The notes under the pieces: generated by a model | The model's database searches: none | What the model saw: the letters and a program-made list of their open reading frames with translations, nothing else | Told to the model about the DNA's origin: nothing | Made by a program: the position numbers and the translations under genes | Shown here: positions 44,300 through 52,365 of the stretch, one piece after another | How positions within the stretch are numbered: the first letter of the stretch is position 1 | How the letters are laid out: the number at the start of each line of letters is the position of its first letter | Origin: Micromonospora sp. Llam0 | Lineage (GTDB): Bacteria > Actinomycetota > Actinomycetes > Mycobacteriales > Micromonosporaceae | DNA: 64,000 nucleotides | Reading direction: 5' to 3' | NCBI RefSeq assembly: GCF_003751085.1 | Contig: NZ_RJJY01000001.1 | Location: 2,170,001 to 2,234,000, forward strand

Positions 44300-45736
44300 T
44301 CAGCGGGTCGGAAAGTCGTCCGCACTGCGAATCCGTTCCCGAATCCAGACACCCGCCTCCTTGAGCGGGGCGGTGCCGGCGTAGGAGCCACTGCCACACA
44401 CACCGCCACGGAAGACCGCCCCGGACCGGAAGTCGTCGGAATAGTTCCAGTTCACCCAGCTGATTTTGCGTGATTCCAGCAGATCGATCCACAACTGGGC
44501 GTTGACCAGATCGTTGGCTCCGTCACCGGTGTAGGTCTGGATGCCGAACTCGGTGACGAACATCGGCAACTGGTCCGCCGCCCGCGACAGCGCCGACCGG
44601 TACGCGTCGTGGTGCGAGCCGGCGTAGAAGTGGAAGGTGTACATGATGTTGGTCGCGTTCACCGGATTGGCGATGACCTCGGCCTCGCTGCCGCCTTCCG
44701 ACACACCCAGCGACGACCAGGCCCGAGTGCCGACCAGCACGATGCCGTCCGGGTCGGCCGCCCTGATCACCGGGATGACCTGCTCGGCGTAGCTCTTGAT
44801 ACCGGCCCAGTCGACCCCGTTCGGCTCATTGGCGATCTCGTAGAGCACGTTCGGCTTGCCGGCGTGCCGCTGGGCGATCTCGGCGAAGAAGGTCTTGGCC
44901 CGGTCCAGGTTGTAGTTGGGGTCACCCGGGGTCAGCATGTGCCAGTCGACGATGGCGTACATGCCGCGGGCGGTCGCCTCGTCGATCAGTCCGTGCACCC
45001 GGTCGGTGAAGCCGCGCGGATCGGTCTCGTAGCCGTCCTCCTGGATGTACATCGAGATCCGCAGGACGTCGGCCCGCCAGTCGGTGGCGAGCGTGTCCAG
45101 CGAGGCGTCGTCGAGGCAGTGGGCGTACCACTGCAGTCCGTGCGTGCTCATGCCGCGCAACTGGATCGGGTGGCCGTGCTGGTTGCACAGGTTGACCCCG
45201 CAGACCCGCAACTGACCGTTGATCGCGACCGGCGTGGTGCCGGTCGGCGGCGGGGTCGTGGGTGGCGGGGTCGTGGGTGGAGCCGTCGTCGGCGGCGGGG
45301 TGGTCGGAGCCACGGTGGTCGGTGGCGGGGTGGTCGGCGCCGGCCCGCCGGCGCAGTCGCCCCCGTTGACCGTACAGTTGCCGGGGGTTCCGCTGCCGAC
45401 GACGATGAACCCGAACGTCGTGCTGCCGCCGGCCGCGATGGTGCCGTTCCAACTGGCGTTGTCGAACGTGTACCGGCTACCGACGGTGGCCGACCGCGCG
45501 TTCCACGACGAACTGATCCGGCTGCCGGCCGGCAGGTCGAAGCTCACCTGCCAGGAGGTGATGGTGCCGGCCGTGTCGTTGGTGACGGTGAACCTACCCT
45601 CGTAGCCACTGCCCCAGTCGTTGACCTTCACGAAGGCCGCGGTGGCGGCGCTGGCCGACGGCGCGAGCAGGGCCACCGCCCCGACGACGGCCGCCGCTAG
45701 TCCTCCGACTGCGACGACGAATCTCCAACGACGCAC
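44300..45736 (-). CDS. Secreted cellulase: CBM2 plus GH5 catalytic domain
   Basis: A 478-residue secreted enzyme. The signal peptide is at residues 1-32 (FVVAVGGLAAAVVGAVALLA, cleavage near ASA). A family 2 carbohydrate-binding module covers about 33-132 (VKVNDWGSGYEGRFTVTNDT, ITSWQVSFDLPAGSRISSSW, paired cysteines). A Pro/Thr linker (about 135-172) precedes a GH5 subfamily-2-like domain: QLRGMSTHGLQWYAHCLDD, AIVDWHMLTPGDPNYN, VLYEIANEPNGVDW with the acid/base Glu, TFHFYAGSHHD and FVTEFGIQTYTG with the nucleophile Glu, then WVNWNYSDD. It hydrolyses beta-1,4-glucan. The GTG at 45736 follows GGGAGGG. It has the same direction as the upstream ABC exporter genes but is functionally unrelated. Confidence 0.95.
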   Translation of the reverse strand: MRRWRFVVAVGGLAAAVVGAVALLAPSASAATAAFVKVNDWGSGYEGRFTVTNDTAGTITSWQVSFDLPAGSRISSSWNARSATVGSRYTFDNASWNGTIAAGGSTTFGFIVVGSGTPGNCTVNGGDCAGGPAPTTPPPTTVAPTTPPPTTAPPTTPPPTTPPPTGTTPVAINGQLRVCGVNLCNQHGHPIQLRGMSTHGLQWYAHCLDDASLDTLATDWRADVLRISMYIQEDGYETDPRGFTDRVHGLIDEATARGMYAIVDWHMLTPGDPNYNLDRAKTFFAEIAQRHAGKPNVLYEIANEPNGVDWAGIKSYAEQVIPVIRAADPDGIVLVGTRAWSSLGVSEGGSEAEVIANPVNATNIMYTFHFYAGSHHDAYRSALSRAADQLPMFVTEFGIQTYTGDGANDLVNAQLWIDLLESRKISWVNWNYSDDFRSGAVFRGGVCGSGSYAGTAPLKEAGVWIRERIRSADDFPTR

Positions 45737-45782
45737 GACGCCCTCCCTCAGGTCAGCGGGCACAACATATCGACGTGCGACG

Positions 45783-47582
45783 TTAAACAAGATTTTCAGT
45801 AAGGTCAACCGTCGAGGTGGGACCACCGGTCCAGCTGTCCCACAGCCGCCGGTAGTCACCGCCGGCGGCGATCAGCTCGTCGTGCGCACCCGAGGCCACC
45901 ACCCGGCCCGCGTCGAGCACCACGATCCGGTCGGCCTGCCGGGCCTGGGTGAGCCGGTGCGCGACGATCAGGGTGGTCCGACCGGCGGTCGCGGCGAACG
46001 CGGCCCGTTCCAGGTCCCGCGCCCCGGCGCTGCCCGCCTCCGCTGTCGCCTCGTCGAGGATCGCCACGTCCGGATCGCCCAGCACCAGCCGGGCCAGGGC
46101 GAGCTGCTGCGCCTGGGCGGCGGTCGGCTGGTGACCGCCCTCCCCGACGACGCTGTCGACGCCGTCGGGCAACGCCCGGACCCAACCGAGCGCGCCCACC
46201 GTGGCCAACGCGCCGGTGATCTCGTCGGTGGTGGCGTCGGCGCGGGCCAGCCGCAGGTCCTCGGTCAGCGGACCGGCGAACACGTGCACGTCCTGACTGA
46301 TCAGCGCGATCCGACCGGCAAGGCCCGGGTGACCGGCACGGTCCGGCCCGGCGACCGGCACCCCGCCGAGTCGGACCGTGCCCGCGGTCGGCCGGAGCAG
46401 GCCGGCGACCACGCCGGCCAGGGTGCTCTTGCCGGCGCCGCTGGCCCCGACCAGCGCCACCCGTTGCCCCGGCTCGACCCGCAGCGTCACGTCGCGCAGC
46501 ACCAGCGGGCCGTCGTCGTACCGGTGGCTGACGCCGTCGATCTCGATCCCGGTGTCGGCCGGCACGACCGGTCCGGTCGCGGCCGGCGCCGGGGGCAGAT
46601 CGGCCACCCCCACCAGTCGCGCCAGGCTGGCTCCGGCCTGCTGGACCTGGTCGAACTCGGCGACCAGCGCGCCGAGCGGATTGAACAGCCGGTGGAAGTA
46701 CAGCGCCGCCGCCGTGGTCGCGCCGACCGTCACCAGGTCGGCCCGCACCAGCAGGAAGCCGACCACCAGCACCGAGGTCAGCCCGACACACTCGGCCCGG
46801 TTGAGCCGGGAGCCGAACCGGGTGAACATCCGCAGCACGGACACCGACAGGTCGCGCGACGCCGCCGAGCGCTGCTCGATCGCCGTGAGGTGCGCCGCCT
46901 CCAGCCGGTACGCGCGGACCGTCGCCGCGCCGCGCAGCGCACCGATCATCGCCTGGGACCGCTCCCCGGTGACCACCCGTTCCCGGGCGTAGTACGGCCC
47001 CGAGCGGGGCAGGTACCAGCGCAGCGCCAGCAGGTACATCGGCACCGCAGTCAGCCCGGCCAGGCCGAGCCGCCAGTCCAGCGCGAACAGTCCGGCGACG
47101 GTGAGCCCGACGGTCAGCAGCGCGGACACCAGGACCGGCGCGGTGTCGGTGATGACCCGGGTCACCACCGACACGTCGTCACCGACCCGGGCCAGCAGGT
47201 CGCCGGTGCCGGTGCGGTCCAGCGTCGGACCGGGCAGGTGCAGGGCGCGGTCGAGCACCCGTTCACGCAGCCGGGCCAGCACGGTCTCGCCGGTCCGGGC
47301 GACCAGCGCGGCACCGAGACCGGTCAGTACGGCGCCGACGGTGGCCGCGAGCACGATCAGCACCACCGAACGGACCACCTGCCCGGTGCCGGCACCGGCC
47401 CGGATGTCGTCGACCATGACGCCGAGCACCCAGGGTGCGACCAGCCCACTGGCGCTGGCCGCCAGGACGGTCACCAGCGCGGATCCGCTCAGCGCACCGG
47501 CGCGGCGCAGCTGCCCGCTGAGCACCGCCCAGGTGCGCCCGCCGGTGGCGGTCGGCAGCCGGTCGCGGACGGGGTCGGTCAT
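45783..47582 (-). CDS. ABC exporter half-transporter B (intact Walker A/B, degenerate signature)
   Basis: A 599-residue fused membrane/ATPase half-transporter. Six transmembrane segments lie in residues about 20-320. The nucleotide domain has Walker A LVGASGAGKSTLAGVVAG and Walker B VAILDEATAEAG with the catalytic Glu, and the switch His in LIVAHRLTQARQADRIVVL. The LSGGQ signature is replaced by PTAAQAQQ and the D-loop by AEAGS. It complements its partner, which has a good signature but no Walker A, so together they form one normal and one dead ATP site. The ATG overlaps the partner's stop (ATGA). It probably exports a small molecule; a candidate iron box before the operon suggests a siderophore. 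Confidence 0.9.
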   Translation of the reverse strand: MTDPVRDRLPTATGGRTWAVLSGQLRRAGALSGSALVTVLAASASGLVAPWVLGVMVDDIRAGAGTGQVVRSVVLIVLAATVGAVLTGLGAALVARTGETVLARLRERVLDRALHLPGPTLDRTGTGDLLARVGDDVSVVTRVITDTAPVLVSALLTVGLTVAGLFALDWRLGLAGLTAVPMYLLALRWYLPRSGPYYARERVVTGERSQAMIGALRGAATVRAYRLEAAHLTAIEQRSAASRDLSVSVLRMFTRFGSRLNRAECVGLTSVLVVGFLLVRADLVTVGATTAAALYFHRLFNPLGALVAEFDQVQQAGASLARLVGVADLPPAPAATGPVVPADTGIEIDGVSHRYDDGPLVLRDVTLRVEPGQRVALVGASGAGKSTLAGVVAGLLRPTAGTVRLGGVPVAGPDRAGHPGLAGRIALISQDVHVFAGPLTEDLRLARADATTDEITGALATVGALGWVRALPDGVDSVVGEGGHQPTAAQAQQLALARLVLGDPDVAILDEATAEAGSAGARDLERAAFAATAGRTTLIVAHRLTQARQADRIVVLDAGRVVASGAHDELIAAGGDYRRLWDSWTGGPTSTVDLTENLV

Positions 47583-49321
47583 CGCAGCACCGCCGCGCGG
47601 TAGGTCGGATCGGTCCGGACGAGATCGTGGTGCGGCGCGGCGCCCACCACCCGACCAGCGGCCAGGACGCAGACCCGGTCGGCCCGGCTGAGCAGCGCCG
47701 GGCTGCTGGTCACCACCAGCGTGGCCCAGGCCTCGGCCGCGACGGCCGGGTCCACCGTACGGCCGTGGCGGGCCGCCCGCAGGCCGGCTGCCAGCCGTTC
47801 CTCGGTGGTCGCGTCGACCGCCGTCGTCGGATCGTGCAGCACCAGGATCGGCGGGTCGGCGGCCAGCGCCCGGGCCAGCCCGATCCGCTGCCGCTGGCCG
47901 CCGGAGAGACTGGCGCCCCGGTCGGTGACCGGATGGTCGAGCCCGGCGGGATGCGCCGCGACGATGTCGTCCGCGCTGGCGGCGCCGATCGCCGCCGGCA
48001 ACGTTTCCGCTGCCTGGCCGGGCCGGACCAGCAGGTTGCTGCGCAGCGTGCCGGCGAACAGCGCCGTGTCGTGCGGTTCGACCAGGACACGTTCCCGCAG
48101 GCCGTCGAGGGTCAGCTCGGCGACCGGTACGCCGTCCACCGCCACCGTTCCCCGGTGGTCCTCGGCGGGGACGGCACCGCGCAGCAGGTCGAGCAGCGCT
48201 TCGGCGTCGCGCGGCTCGTACGCCACCACTGCGAGCAGCTCCCCCGCTGCCAGCCGCAGGTCGACGTCGCGCAGCGAGCGGTAGCTGACCCCGGTCAGCG
48301 CCAGGCGCGCGGGCTGCGGCCGGGGCGCCGGACGCTGACCGGGCAGCACGGCCGGCGGTGCGGCGAGCACCCGGGCGACCCGCGCGGCCGAGGCCCGCAC
48401 AGCGGCGGCGAGCTGGCCACAGAAGCCGAGGGCCCGGACCGGCTCGGCGATGAACTGGGCCAGACCGACCACGGTGATGAACTCACCGACGCCGATCCGG
48501 CCCCGGACGGCCATCGCGCCGGCCGCGCCCGCGACGCCGGCCAGGAACAGCCCGCTCGCGCCGGCCGTGATCCCCTGGTAGACGCCGGCCATGGTGGTCG
48601 CCCGCAAGGTCACCTGGAGGGTGTGCCGGCTCGACTCGCGGTAGCGCCGGGCGGCGTTGTGCTGCGCGCCGAACCCGCGCAGCGCGCGTAGCCCGTCGAT
48701 CAGGTCGGTGGCGAGCGCGGTGGTCGCCCCGGCGGCGGCCTGCTGCGCGCCGGTACGTCGGGTGACCACCGGGGCGAGCGCCTGCAGGGCCAGCACCAGC
48801 GCCGGCACGCCGAGCAGGACACCGAGGCCGAGCGGCACGTCGATGGTGAGCAGCACCACGGACGAGACCGTCAGCGCCGCCACAGCGGCGACGGCGACCG
48901 TAGCCGCCCGGATGATCAACGCGGTCCGTTCGGCGTCGGCGGCGGCGATGGCGAGCAGCTCGCCGGAGCGCAGCCCGGTGCGGTGCCCGCGCGGGTCGAG
49001 TGCCCGCCCGGCGACCTCCACCCGGAGCTGGTGGGTCTCCCGGTGGACCGCGGTCTCGGTCAGCCGGGCGCCGAACCGCCAGGCGAAGGTGAGGACGGTG
49101 AACAGAGCGGCCAGTGCGGCGACCGAGACGGCGAGCGCGGTCCAGTCGCCGGTCGCGACGGCCTGCTCGACGATCAGTCCGATGGCCAGCGGTACCGCCG
49201 CCTCGGCCGCCTGGTGCAGGCTGAGCAGTACGACGCCGGCGGTGAGTCGGCCGCGGTGCCGGCGCAGGGTGCGCCACAGCAGCCGGGCCGCGGTCAGCGG
49301 GGCAGGTCGGGGTACGGGCAC
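47579..49321 (-). CDS. ABC exporter half-transporter A (intact signature, no Walker A)
   Basis: A 580-residue half-transporter with six transmembrane helices (about 25-320) and an ATPase domain that has lost Walker A: where GxxGxGKST is expected the sequence reads VVAYEPRDAEALLDLLRG. Walker B reads ILVLHDPTTAVDATTEE, with His at the usual Asp. The LSGGQ signature is complete (DRGASLSGGQRQRIGLARAL), and the Q-loop region LVEPHDTALFAGTLRSN is present. It therefore cannot hydrolyse ATP alone and must act with the adjacent half-transporter. The GTG start at 49321 follows GGAGAGAG. A candidate iron box lies 57 bases upstream. Confidence 0.9.
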   Translation of the reverse strand: MPVPRPAPLTAARLLWRTLRRHRGRLTAGVVLLSLHQAAEAAVPLAIGLIVEQAVATGDWTALAVSVAALAALFTVLTFAWRFGARLTETAVHRETHQLRVEVAGRALDPRGHRTGLRSGELLAIAAADAERTALIIRAATVAVAAVAALTVSSVVLLTIDVPLGLGVLLGVPALVLALQALAPVVTRRTGAQQAAAGATTALATDLIDGLRALRGFGAQHNAARRYRESSRHTLQVTLRATTMAGVYQGITAGASGLFLAGVAGAAGAMAVRGRIGVGEFITVVGLAQFIAEPVRALGFCGQLAAAVRASAARVARVLAAPPAVLPGQRPAPRPQPARLALTGVSYRSLRDVDLRLAAGELLAVVAYEPRDAEALLDLLRGAVPAEDHRGTVAVDGVPVAELTLDGLRERVLVEPHDTALFAGTLRSNLLVRPGQAAETLPAAIGAASADDIVAAHPAGLDHPVTDRGASLSGGQRQRIGLARALAADPPILVLHDPTTAVDATTEERLAAGLRAARHGRTVDPAVAAEAWATLVVTSSPALLSRADRVCVLAAGRVVGAAPHHDLVRTDPTYRAAVLR

Positions 49322-49378
49322 AGCAGGTCTCTCTCCGGCGGTGTCGGTGACGGGTCCGGCTCACCGACCGGCTACCAG

Positions 49379-49397
49379 TGAGCAGAGGCTAACCTAA
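49379..49397. promoter_or_regulatory. Candidate IdeR/DmdR iron box
   Basis: The 19 bases TGAGCAGAGGCTAACCTAA match the actinobacterial iron-box consensus TTAGGTTAGGCTAACCTAA at 15 positions, including 12 consecutive bases at the right end. It lies between the ABC exporter start (49321) and the divergent Nudix-regulator gene, nearer the exporter. Confidence 0.6.
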
Positions 49398-49509
49398 GCC
49401 ACGACCGGGGCCCATCGCCGATCACCGGCGCCGGACATGACGGTCGCCACGTCGGGGGTGACATCCGGTCCACCATGAGGTAGGTTCTTCTCAGGTTGAG
49501 TTGTTCTTA

Positions 49510-49526
49510 GTTAGAGATTTTCTAAC
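49510..49526. promoter_or_regulatory. Inverted repeat upstream of the Nudix/NrtR-like gene
   Basis: GTTAGA and TCTAAC arms flank the 5-base spacer GATTT; outer TTGTT (49501) and AACAA (49524-49528) extend the symmetry. It lies 16 bases before the ATG at 49543, in an A/T-rich patch. It is a good candidate operator for the regulator encoded immediately downstream. Confidence 0.55.
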
Positions 49527-49542
49527 AACGAGAGGGATCGCG

Positions 49543-50361
49543 ATGTCGGAGGCCGAGTTCCTCGCCAGCTACGACCCCCGGGCGTTCCCACCGGTCGCCG
49601 TCACCGTCGACGTGGTGGCGCTGACCATCCGCGACGCACAGCTGCATGCGCTGCTCGTGCGGCGGGGCGCCCCGCCGCACGAAGGGGCCTGGGCGCTGCC
49701 CGGCGGCTTCGTCCAGCCCGACGAGGACCTGCTCACCGCCGCCGCCCGGGAGCTGGCCGAGGAGACCGGGCTGGACACCCGACCCGGCCGGGCCACCGCG
49801 ATGGACCGGGTGCACCTGGAGCAGCTGGCCAGCTACGGCGCACCCGAGCGGGACCCCCGGATGCGGGTCGTCTCCGTGGCGTACCTCGCCTTCGCTCCCG
49901 AGCTGCCCGACCCGGCGGCCGGCAGCGACGCCGCCGCAGCGGCCTGGGTGCCGGTGGACGCGCTCGGTCTGCCCGAACGGGCCGACCCGGGCCGACCGGT
50001 GCGGCAGCGACCCGGCACCAGCCGTCGCCTCGCCTTCGACCACGCCCGGATCGTCGTCGACGGCCTGGACCGGGCCCGCGCCAAGCTCGAGTACACCCCG
50101 CTGGCCACCCGGTTCGTCGGCGACGAGTTCACCATCAGCGAGCTGCGCAGCGTCTACCAGACCGTCTGGGGCGTCGAACTGCACGCCGGCAACTTCCACC
50201 GCAAGGTGCTGTCCGTGCCCGGCTTCCTGGAAAGCGTCGGCGCCACCACCGAACGCGGCGGCCCACGCGGCGGGCCCCGGTCGCGCATCTACCGGGCCGG
50301 CGACGCCCGACTGCTGCACCCGGCGCTGCTGCGCCCCGCCCGGGAGGAGGAGGTCAGATGA
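49543..50361 (+). CDS. Nudix domain / winged-helix regulator (NrtR-like)
   Basis: A 272-residue protein. Residues about 12-150 are a Nudix domain with a full box (GGFVQPDEDLLTAAARELAE followed by ETGL) preceded by GAPPHEGAWALP. The C-terminal part is a winged helix (YTPLATRFVGDEFTISELRS, VYQTVWGVELHAGNFHRKVL). This layout defines the NrtR group, in which the Nudix part senses ADP-ribose or related nucleotides and the wing binds DNA. All Nudix-box residues are kept, so hydrolysis of a nucleoside diphosphate derivative is possible. The ATG follows GAGAGGGATCGCG. The stop overlaps the next gene (ATGA). An inverted repeat upstream suggests autoregulation of the four-gene unit. Confidence 0.9.
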   Translation: MSEAEFLASYDPRAFPPVAVTVDVVALTIRDAQLHALLVRRGAPPHEGAWALPGGFVQPDEDLLTAAARELAEETGLDTRPGRATAMDRVHLEQLASYGAPERDPRMRVVSVAYLAFAPELPDPAAGSDAAAAAWVPVDALGLPERADPGRPVRQRPGTSRRLAFDHARIVVDGLDRARAKLEYTPLATRFVGDEFTISELRSVYQTVWGVELHAGNFHRKVLSVPGFLESVGATTERGGPRGGPRSRIYRAGDARLLHPALLRPAREEEVR

Positions 50362-51368
50362 CCGTGACCGACGCGATCACACTCGTCATGACCGCCCGCC
50401 ACCCGACCGAGGTGTTCGGCACCGACCAGGCGACCCGGCGCTACCACCAGCTGGCCCGGCTGCTGCACCCGGACACCGCCGGGGCGGCCGCACCCGACCG
50501 ACGCGCCACCGCCGCGTTCCTGCAGCTGACCGAGCTGTGGCGGCGGCACCTCGCCGACGGCCGGGACACCGTCACCATCGACACCGGACGGTACCGGTAC
50601 GTCGTGGACCGAACCGCCCGCTACACCGGCGACCTCGCCGACCTGTACCGGCACGGCGACGACCGGCTGGTCAAGGTGCCCCGGGACCCGGCCAACAACG
50701 ACCTGATCGCCCGGGAGGCGACCGCGCTGGCCCGGCTCGCCGAGCGGGGCGACGCCCGCTACCTGCCGTACGTGCCCCGGGTGGTGGACGAGTTCCGCCA
50801 CCGCGACACCGGCACCGGCGCCGTCCGGCAGGTCACCGTGCTGGGGACCGCCGCCGGGCTGCGCAGCCTCGCCGAGGTCCGCCGGGCGTACCCGGACGGG
50901 GTCGACGCCCGCGACGCGGCCTGGATGTGGCGGCGGCTGCTGGTCGCGCTCGGCTTCGCCCACCGCGCCGGGCTGGTCCACGGCGCGGTGCTACCCGACC
51001 ACGTCCTCATCGAGCCCGACCAGCACGGCGTGGTGCTGGTCGACTGGTGCTACGCCAGCATCGACGCAACGCCGGTGCCGGCGCTGGTCCCGGCGTACGC
51101 CGACTGGTATCCCGACGAGATCCGCCGACGTCGCAGCCCCGGCCCCGGCACCGACCTCGCGATGGCCGCCCGCTGCCTGGACTGGCTGACCGGTGGCCGG
51201 GCACCGGAGCCGATGCGCCGGTTCACCGCCGGCTGCCAGCTGGCCGCGCTGCGGCAGCGGCCCGACGACGCGTGGCGGCTGCTCGCCGAGTTCGACGACC
51301 TGCTCGAACGGCTATACGGCCGCCGCCGGTTCCGGCCGTTCACCATCCCCGACCCCAATCACCGTTAA
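50358..51368 (+). CDS. J-domain protein with C-terminal pseudokinase
   Basis: A 336-residue protein. Residues about 20-65 form a compact J-like domain: RRYHQLARLLHPDTAG with the HPD tripeptide, then a helix (AFLQLTELWRRHL). Residues about 90-330 have a protein-kinase-like layout: RLVKVPRD (strand-3 Lys), REATALARLAE (helix-C Glu), GLVHGAVLPDHVLIE at the catalytic loop and VVLVDWCYA at the DFG position. The catalytic Asp of HRD is replaced (HGA), while Lys, Glu and the DFG-type Asp remain. It is therefore probably a pseudokinase that may bind nucleotide. J-domains recruit Hsp70. It overlaps the Nudix regulator and is followed by the vWA gene. Confidence 0.8.
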   Translation: MTVTDAITLVMTARHPTEVFGTDQATRRYHQLARLLHPDTAGAAAPDRRATAAFLQLTELWRRHLADGRDTVTIDTGRYRYVVDRTARYTGDLADLYRHGDDRLVKVPRDPANNDLIAREATALARLAERGDARYLPYVPRVVDEFRHRDTGTGAVRQVTVLGTAAGLRSLAEVRRAYPDGVDARDAAWMWRRLLVALGFAHRAGLVHGAVLPDHVLIEPDQHGVVLVDWCYASIDATPVPALVPAYADWYPDEIRRRRSPGPGTDLAMAARCLDWLTGGRAPEPMRRFTAGCQLAALRQRPDDAWRLLAEFDDLLERLYGRRRFRPFTIPDPNHR

Positions 51369-51396
51369 GAATCACCCGCTTCGAAGGAGCCCCGAC

Positions 51397-52365
51397 ATGG
51401 GCAGTGGAGCCTGGTCAACTGACGTCTACCGCGCCGCGAGCGCCTACCGCAAGGCCACCGGCGCCAGCGCGTTCGCCTACAGCGACGGCGGCGCCCGCAC
51501 CGTCCACCCGACCCTCGACCCGGGCGGCGTCGCCGCCCGGGAGAGCCGCGACTCGACCGAACACCCGCAGTCGCTGGCTGTCGCCGTCCTGTTCGACGTC
51601 ACCGGATCGATGGGCGGCGTGCCCCGGACGCTGCAGCAGAAACTGCCGCAGCTGCTCGGCCTGCTGCTGCGCAAGGGCTACGTCACCGACCCGCAGATCC
51701 TGTTCGGTGCGATCGGCGACGCGACCTGCGACCGGGTGCCGCTGCAGATCGGCCAGTTCGAGTCGGACAACCGGATGGACGACCACCTGGGCAACATCGT
51801 GCTCGAAGGCGGTGGCGGCGGGCAGATGATGGAGTCGTACGAACTGGCCATGTACTTCATGGCCCGGCACACGTCGATCGACTGCCACCAGCGGCGCGGC
51901 AAGCGCGGCTACCTGTTCGTCATCGGCGACGAGATGGCGTACCCCAAGGTCAAGGCCCGCGAGGTCCGGAAGATCATCGGGGACGACCTCGACGAGGACG
52001 TCCCGCTGCGCGCCATCGTCGACGAGGTCCGTCGCCGGTGGGACACCTACTACCTGATGCCGGCCGGCAGCCACTACGCCGGCAACCGCCGCATCCTCGA
52101 CTTCTGGCGGGACCTGCTGGGGCAGAACGCGGTCGAACTCGACGACCTGGACGCGGTCTGCGAGACCATCGCCACCACCGTGGCGCTCGGCGAAGAGGCC
52201 TGCGACCTCGACACCGCCCTGGCCGACCTGCGCGACGTCGGCGCCGGCGACGCCGCCACCACCGTGTCGCGGGCGCTGGCCCGGATCGGCGCCGACCGCA
52301 GCCCGGCGGTACGCGGCACCCTGCCGGCCGCCTCGGGCCACGCCGACCAGGTGACCCGGCTGTGA
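51397..52365 (+). CDS. vWA-domain protein of the Nudix/J-pseudokinase operon
   Basis: A 322-residue soluble protein. After about 60 hydrophilic residues comes a von Willebrand A-like fold: LAVAVLFDVTGSMGGVPRTL with a DxTxS metal-ion-dependent adhesion site, LFGAIGDATCDRVPLQIGQF, LEGGGGGQMMESYELAMYFM, and KRGYLFVIGDEMAYPKVKAR. vWA proteins of this intracellular type often act as scaffolds or metal sensors with AAA ATPases or chaperones; here the partner could be the J-domain protein. The ATG follows GAAGGAGCCCCGAC. The stop overlaps the GTG of the PurA-like gene. Confidence 0.85.
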   Translation: MGSGAWSTDVYRAASAYRKATGASAFAYSDGGARTVHPTLDPGGVAARESRDSTEHPQSLAVAVLFDVTGSMGGVPRTLQQKLPQLLGLLLRKGYVTDPQILFGAIGDATCDRVPLQIGQFESDNRMDDHLGNIVLEGGGGGQMMESYELAMYFMARHTSIDCHQRRGKRGYLFVIGDEMAYPKVKAREVRKIIGDDLDEDVPLRAIVDEVRRRWDTYYLMPAGSHYAGNRRILDFWRDLLGQNAVELDDLDAVCETIATTVALGEEACDLDTALADLRDVGAGDAATTVSRALARIGADRSPAVRGTLPAASGHADQVTRL

